64,000 nt of DNA from Acidimicrobiales bacterium. Its GTDB lineage: Bacteria > Actinomycetota > Acidimicrobiia > Acidimicrobiales > Iamiaceae. Shown piece after piece: positions 60,000-64,000 of the stretch; within the stretch, counting starts at the first letter, position 1, and every line of letters starts with the position of its first letter. The stretch covers positions 1 to 64,000 of the forward strand of contig DASQKY010000027.1 of assembly GCA_035630295.1 (NCBI GenBank). Direction: 5' to 3'. The notes under the pieces were generated by a model. That model did not search any database, was not told the DNA's origin, and saw nothing but the letters and a program-made list of their open reading frames with translations. A program made the translations under genes and the position numbers.

Positions 60000-61208
60000 A
60001 TGAAGGCGCTGGTGTTCTCGCGGAGGCCGGGACGGTTGGCGGCGGCCGCGGTGGCCGGACGGGCCACGCCCGGCACCGGCGCCGCGGTGGGGCCCCTGAA
60101 GCTGGCCGACGAGGACGAGCCGGCGCCGCCCTCGCCGGAGTGGGTGCGGTTCCGGCCCCGGCTGGCCGGCATCTGCGGCAGTGACCTGGCCACCCTCGAC
60201 GGGCGGTCCAGCCCCTACTTCGAGCCCATCGTCAGCTTCCCCTTCACCCTCGGCCACGAGGTGGTGGGCGAGCGGGACGACGGCACCCGGGCGGTGCTGA
60301 TCCCCGTCCTGCACTGCGGCATCCGGGGCATCGATCCCCCCTGCCCCTCCTGCGCCGCCGGGCGGACCCACCACTGCGAGCGGGTGGCCTTCGGGCACCT
60401 CGACCCGGCCCTGCAGAGCGGCTTCTGCCGGCAGACCGGCGGGGGCTGGTCGACGGCCATGGTGGCCCACCCCGACCAGCTGGCTCCGGTGCCCGACGAC
60501 CTGGCCGACGAGGCCGCGGTGCTGGTCGAGCCCACCGCCTGCGCCGTCCACGCCGCCCGGGCCGTCCGCCGGGGCCCGGCCGGCGAGACGGGCACGGTGG
60601 CCCTCATCGGGGCCGGCACCTTGGGCCTGGCCACCCTGGCCGCCCTGCGCCACCTGGACCGCGCCGAGGGCAGGGAGGGCGGCCGCACCGTGCTGGCCAC
60701 CGCCAAGCACCCCGAGCAGCGGCGCCTGGCCCGGGAGCTGGGGGCCACCCGGGTGGTCGGACCCTCCGAGCTGCCCCGGGCCGTCCGCTCCCTCACCGGT
60801 TCGCTGGTGCTGGCCTCCGACGACGCATCCGCGGGGGCGGCGGCCGGCCAGCTCACCGGGGGCGTGCCCACCGTGGTCGACTGCGTGGGTTCGGCCGACT
60901 CCCTGGCCCAGGCCCTGAAGGTGGTGGCCCCCGGGGGCGAGGTGCTGGTGGTGGGCATGGCCGGCCCCACCCACCTCGACCTCACCCCCCTGTGGCACCG
61001 GGAGGTGGCCCTGCGGGGCTGCTACGCCTACACCCGGGCCGACGTCGACACCGCCTTCGACGTGGTGTCCGACGCCGGCCTGGGCCGGCTGCTCAGCGCC
61101 ACCTACCCCCTGGACCGCTACCGGGAGGCCATCGCCCACGCCGCCGCGGCCGGCGCCCGGGGCGCGGTGAAGGTGGCCTTCGACCTGCGCGGCGAGCGCC
61201 ACCGATGA
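60000..61208 (+). CDS. Zinc-dependent medium-chain alcohol dehydrogenase
   Basis: A 402-residue MDR protein. Catalytic zinc ligands C in AGICGSD and H-E in LGHEVVG; a structural-zinc loop CPSCAAGRTHHC; Rossmann fold IGAGTLGLATLAAL. Related to glucose/sorbitol-type dehydrogenases. The first ~35 residues are longer than usual. It precedes the LarA-like gene by 22 bp. The substrate is unknown. Confidence 0.9.
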   Translation: MKALVFSRRPGRLAAAAVAGRATPGTGAAVGPLKLADEDEPAPPSPEWVRFRPRLAGICGSDLATLDGRSSPYFEPIVSFPFTLGHEVVGERDDGTRAVLIPVLHCGIRGIDPPCPSCAAGRTHHCERVAFGHLDPALQSGFCRQTGGGWSTAMVAHPDQLAPVPDDLADEAAVLVEPTACAVHAARAVRRGPAGETGTVALIGAGTLGLATLAALRHLDRAEGREGGRTVLATAKHPEQRRLARELGATRVVGPSELPRAVRSLTGSLVLASDDASAGAAAGQLTGGVPTVVDCVGSADSLAQALKVVAPGGEVLVVGMAGPTHLDLTPLWHREVALRGCYAYTRADVDTAFDVVSDAGLGRLLSATYPLDRYREAIAHAAAAGARGAVKVAFDLRGERHR

Positions 61209-61230
61209 GACCTCCCGAGGAGACCCCCTG

Positions 61231-62823
61231 ATGCCCCGCCCCGGACTCGTGCTCGAGGTCGACCGCTCGACGCCGCCGATCCTGTTCCACCACGGCGAGT
61301 CGTTCCGGCTGGAGAAGCTGCCGGCCGGCCGCAGCCGCATCGTCTACCCGGCCGAGCCCCTCCCCGCCCTGCCCGACGTCACCGCGGCCATCGACCAGGC
61401 CCTCGACCAGCCGCTGGACAGCGAGCCGCTGGCCGCCCTGCTGCGCCCGGGCATGAAGCTGGTCATCGCCTTCGACGACGTGTCGCTGCCCCTGCCCAAG
61501 ATGCGCCGGCCCGACATCCGCCAGCGGGTCATCGAGGCGGTGCTGGACCGGGCGGCGGCGGCCGGGGTGGACGACGTGCGCATCATCGCCGCCCTGGCCC
61601 TGCACCGGCGCATGACCGAGCCCGAGCTGCGCCACGCGGTGGGCGACCGGGTCTACGACGCCTTCGCCCCCGACGGCCGGCTGTACAACCACGACGCCGA
61701 GGACCCCGACGACCTGGCCTTCCTGGGCACCACGGCCCACGGCGAGGAGGTGGAGATCAACAAGGCGGCGGCCGAGAGCGACCTCCTGGTCTACGTCAAC
61801 ATCAACATCGTCTCCATGGACGGCGGCCACAAGAGCACGGCCACCGGCCTGGCCAGCTACCGCAGCATCCGCCACCACCACAACCCGGCCACCATGGAGC
61901 GCTCGCGGTCGTTCATGGACCGCCACAGCTCCGAGCTCCACCACGCCAACTGGCGCATGGGCCAGGTCATCCGCGACGCCGGGGTGAAGATCTTCCAGAT
62001 CGAGACCACCCTCAACACCGACACCTTCGGCGCCACCGGCCCCCTGTCGGTGCTCCAGAAGCGGGAGTGGGAGTGGACCACCAAGGACCGCCTGGCCTTC
62101 ATGGGCATGAAGGCCGGCCTCGACCGCCTGCCGGCCGCCACCCGCCGCCGCATCTTCCAGGGCCACGAGGCGCCCTACGGCGTCACCTCGGTCACCGCCG
62201 GGGCGGTGGAGCCGGTGCACGAGCGCACCCTGGAGCACTGCTTCGCCCAGCACCTGGTGCCGGTGGAGGGCCAGACCGACGTGCTGACCATGGGGCTCCC
62301 CTACATCTGCCCCTACAACGTGCACTCGATCATGAACCCGATCCTGGTCATGTGCCTGGGCCTCGGGTACTTCTTCAACATGTACCGGGGGAGGCCGCTG
62401 GTGCGGGAGGGCGGGGTGCTGATCATGAGCCACCCCACCCCGTGGGAGTTCCACCCCGTCCACCACCCCAGCTACATCGACTTCTTCGAGGAGGTGCTGG
62501 CCGACACCACCGACCCCAAGGTCATCGCCGAGCGCTACGAGACCCGCTACGCCGAGGACGAGTGGTACCGCCACCTGTACCGCACCAGCCACGCCTACCA
62601 CGGCGTCCACCCCTTCTACATGTGGTACTGGGGGGCCCACGCCCTGGCCCACCTGGGGTCGGTCATCATCGTCGGGGGCGACGTCCGGGCCGTGCGCCGC
62701 ATGGGGTTCCGCCCCGCCTCCACCCTGCAGGACGCCCTGGAGATGGCCACCGACACCGTGGGCCCCGAGCCCACGGTGACCCACCTCCACAACCCGCCCA
62801 TCGTCATGGCCGACGTCACGTGA
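61231..62823 (+). CDS. LarA-like (DUF2088) protein
   Basis: A 530-residue protein. It has the DUF2088 N-domain: LVIAFDDVSLPLPKMRRPDIRQRVIEAVLDRAAAAGV, IIAALALHRRMTEPEL, followed by GHKSTATGLASY and a His-rich metal-like region. LarA is the Ni-pincer lactate racemase; no LarB/C/E genes are seen, so the cofactor and reaction here are uncertain. Its stop overlaps the next start (GTGA). Confidence 0.75.
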   Translation: MPRPGLVLEVDRSTPPILFHHGESFRLEKLPAGRSRIVYPAEPLPALPDVTAAIDQALDQPLDSEPLAALLRPGMKLVIAFDDVSLPLPKMRRPDIRQRVIEAVLDRAAAAGVDDVRIIAALALHRRMTEPELRHAVGDRVYDAFAPDGRLYNHDAEDPDDLAFLGTTAHGEEVEINKAAAESDLLVYVNINIVSMDGGHKSTATGLASYRSIRHHHNPATMERSRSFMDRHSSELHHANWRMGQVIRDAGVKIFQIETTLNTDTFGATGPLSVLQKREWEWTTKDRLAFMGMKAGLDRLPAATRRRIFQGHEAPYGVTSVTAGAVEPVHERTLEHCFAQHLVPVEGQTDVLTMGLPYICPYNVHSIMNPILVMCLGLGYFFNMYRGRPLVREGGVLIMSHPTPWEFHPVHHPSYIDFFEEVLADTTDPKVIAERYETRYAEDEWYRHLYRTSHAYHGVHPFYMWYWGAHALAHLGSVIIVGGDVRAVRRMGFRPASTLQDALEMATDTVGPEPTVTHLHNPPIVMADVT

Positions 62824-63806
62824 CGGCGGCCGGGCGGACCGAGGCGACCCGGCTGGAGGGGGCCTTGGGCCGGGTCCGGCGGGCCGGCCGGGCCCTGCCC
62901 CGGCCCACCTCCGCCCTCCGGTCCCTGGACTTCCCGCTCCGGGCCCCGACGGTGCCCGGCGGGGTGGAGCCGCTCCCCGAGGAGCCGCGGCTGGGCGCGG
63001 CCTACGACACCGCCTGGGCCCGCACCCCCCTGGCCCGGCTGGGGCGCCTGGCCCTGCTGGAGGGGGCGGTGCGACCCCTGGTCAAGGTGGTGGCCGACCC
63101 GGAGCGCCGGGGGTACGACCGCCTGGCCGGGCTGGACGGGCCGGCCATCTTCGCCGCCAACCACCTGAGCCACCTCGACGCCGGGCTGCTGCTCACCTCC
63201 CTGCCCGAGCCGTGGCGGCACCGGGCCTTCGCCGGCGCTGCCGCCGACTACTTCTTCGACGGTCGGGCCAAGGCCACCCTGGCCGCCCTGGCCCTCAACG
63301 CCATCCCCATCGAGCGCACCAAGGTGACCCGCCGCTCGGCCGCCCTGGCCGCCGAGCTGATCGAGGACGGGTGGAGCATGGTGATCTTCCCCGAGGGCGG
63401 CCGTGGCTCCGACGGGTGGGGCCAGCCGTTCCGGGCCGGGGCCGCCTTCCTGTCGGTGCGGACCGGGGTGCCGGTGGTGCCCGTGCACCTGGAGGGCACG
63501 GGCCGCATCCTGCCCAAGGGCACCTCGAAGCTGGTGCCGGGCCGGACCCGGGTCACGTTCGGGGCCCCGCTGCGCCCCGGGCCGGACGAGGACATGCGGG
63601 ACCTCTCGGCCCGCATCGAGGCCGCGGTCACCGCCCTGGCCGACGAGGTGGCCGGCGACTGGTGGACGGCCCGGCAGCGGGCCCACGCCGGCCAGAGCCC
63701 CCCGCTGTCGGGCCCCGACGCCGGGGCCTGGCGCCGGGCCTGGGCCCTGGGCGACCGCCGCTCCCACCGCGGCCCGGCCCGCCCGCCCTGGCCGCTGCGC
63801 CGCTGA
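62820..63806 (+). CDS. PlsC-type 1-acylglycerol-3-phosphate acyltransferase
   Basis: A 328-residue protein starting at GTG in an overlap with the previous stop. It has the PlsC motifs: NHLSHLD (HxxxxD), FPEGGRGS, and VPVHLEGTGRILPKG. It transfers acyl groups from acyl-CoA/ACP to lysophospholipid or a related acceptor. With the reductase and dehydrogenase genes it forms a lipid-metabolism cluster. Confidence 0.9.
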   Translation: MTAAGRTEATRLEGALGRVRRAGRALPRPTSALRSLDFPLRAPTVPGGVEPLPEEPRLGAAYDTAWARTPLARLGRLALLEGAVRPLVKVVADPERRGYDRLAGLDGPAIFAANHLSHLDAGLLLTSLPEPWRHRAFAGAAADYFFDGRAKATLAALALNAIPIERTKVTRRSAALAAELIEDGWSMVIFPEGGRGSDGWGQPFRAGAAFLSVRTGVPVVPVHLEGTGRILPKGTSKLVPGRTRVTFGAPLRPGPDEDMRDLSARIEAAVTALADEVAGDWWTARQRAHAGQSPPLSGPDAGAWRRAWALGDRRSHRGPARPPWPLRR

Positions 63807-63810
63807 GGCC

Positions 63811-64000
63811 CTAGTCGTCGGGGTCGAGGGGGCCGCCACGGCGGCCGGGCGGGTCGCCGTCGTCTCCCCGACCGTCGTCGTCACCACCCGGGTCCTCGCC
63901 GCCACCGCCGCCGGGGTCGCCACCCTCTCCCGGGTCGCCAGCGCCCTCGACGCACCGGCGCAGGGCGGCGGCGAAGCGGGCCGCGGTGTCGGGGTCGATG
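63811..64000 (-). CDS. C-terminal end of a protein with Gly/Asp-rich tail (partial)
   Basis: Only the last 62 codons lie in the window. They read IDPDTAARFAAALRRCVEGA and then a low-complexity Gly/Asp/Pro/Glu-rich tail ending DPDD. No identification is possible. It is convergent with the acyltransferase gene. Confidence 0.6.
   Translation of the reverse strand, partial: IDPDTAARFAAALRRCVEGAGDPGEGGDPGGGGGEDPGGDDDGRGDDGDPPGRRGGPLDPDD

Overview
The window reads as the chromosome of a very GC-rich actinobacterium. Gene content (F420-dependent LLM oxidoreductase, DUF4214/Ig-type secreted proteins, fatty acyl-CoA reductase/HAD fusion, nucleoside ABC transporter beside cytidine deaminase and thymidine phosphorylase) fits the class Acidimicrobiia (Iamia-like). 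That placement is inference; no rRNA is present.

Three blocks are visible. (1) About 1-8,930 is backbone: a nucleoside salvage operon (ABC permease end, cdd, thymidine phosphorylase), an SMP-30 protein, a membrane protein, a zinc-ribbon coiled-coil protein, a class A penicillin-binding protein, an LLM oxidoreductase and a threonine-aldolase-like lyase. (2) About 8,930-44,040 is an accessory region of lower and uneven GC, ending exactly at a tRNA-Val(CAC) gene. Its right third is a compact integrative/conjugative module on the + strand: small membrane proteins, a VirD4/HerA-type DNA-transfer ATPase, a replication-relaxation protein, an orphan DNA methyltransferase, ArdA and a large serine recombinase whose last codons lie inside the antisense of the tRNA. 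Its middle is cargo: a ComEC-like MBL hydrolase, a PIN protein, TIGR02391, a DUF6271 + TauD/TfdA two-gene operon, several membrane-anchored unknowns, three XRE regulators and a three-gene translationally coupled membrane operon with a histone-fold-like protein. It also holds fossils of an older recombinase/excisionase. Its left part carries a divergent pair of secreted proteins (Ig/DUF4214 and a metalloprotease) bracketed by identical hairpins. (3) 44,121-64,000 is backbone again: thioesterase, acetoacetate-decarboxylase-like protein, amidase, MFS exporter, murF, ddl, VOC and AhpD-like proteins, an acyltransferase-3/SGNH protein, a GT39-like membrane protein, a TetR regulator facing a fatty acyl-CoA reductase/HAD fusion, a zinc alcohol dehydrogenase, a LarA-like protein and a PlsC-type acyltransferase.

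The most notable observations are: a 12-nt homopolymer that puts an excellent signal peptide exactly one base out of frame with a 1,000-residue secreted protein (candidate phase variation); the histone-fold/transmembrane operon; a two-copy ~130-bp element with a conserved loop and a compensating stem (candidate structured RNA); and the DUF6271/2-oxoglutarate oxygenase operon. No searches were run. Family assignments come from motif recognition.
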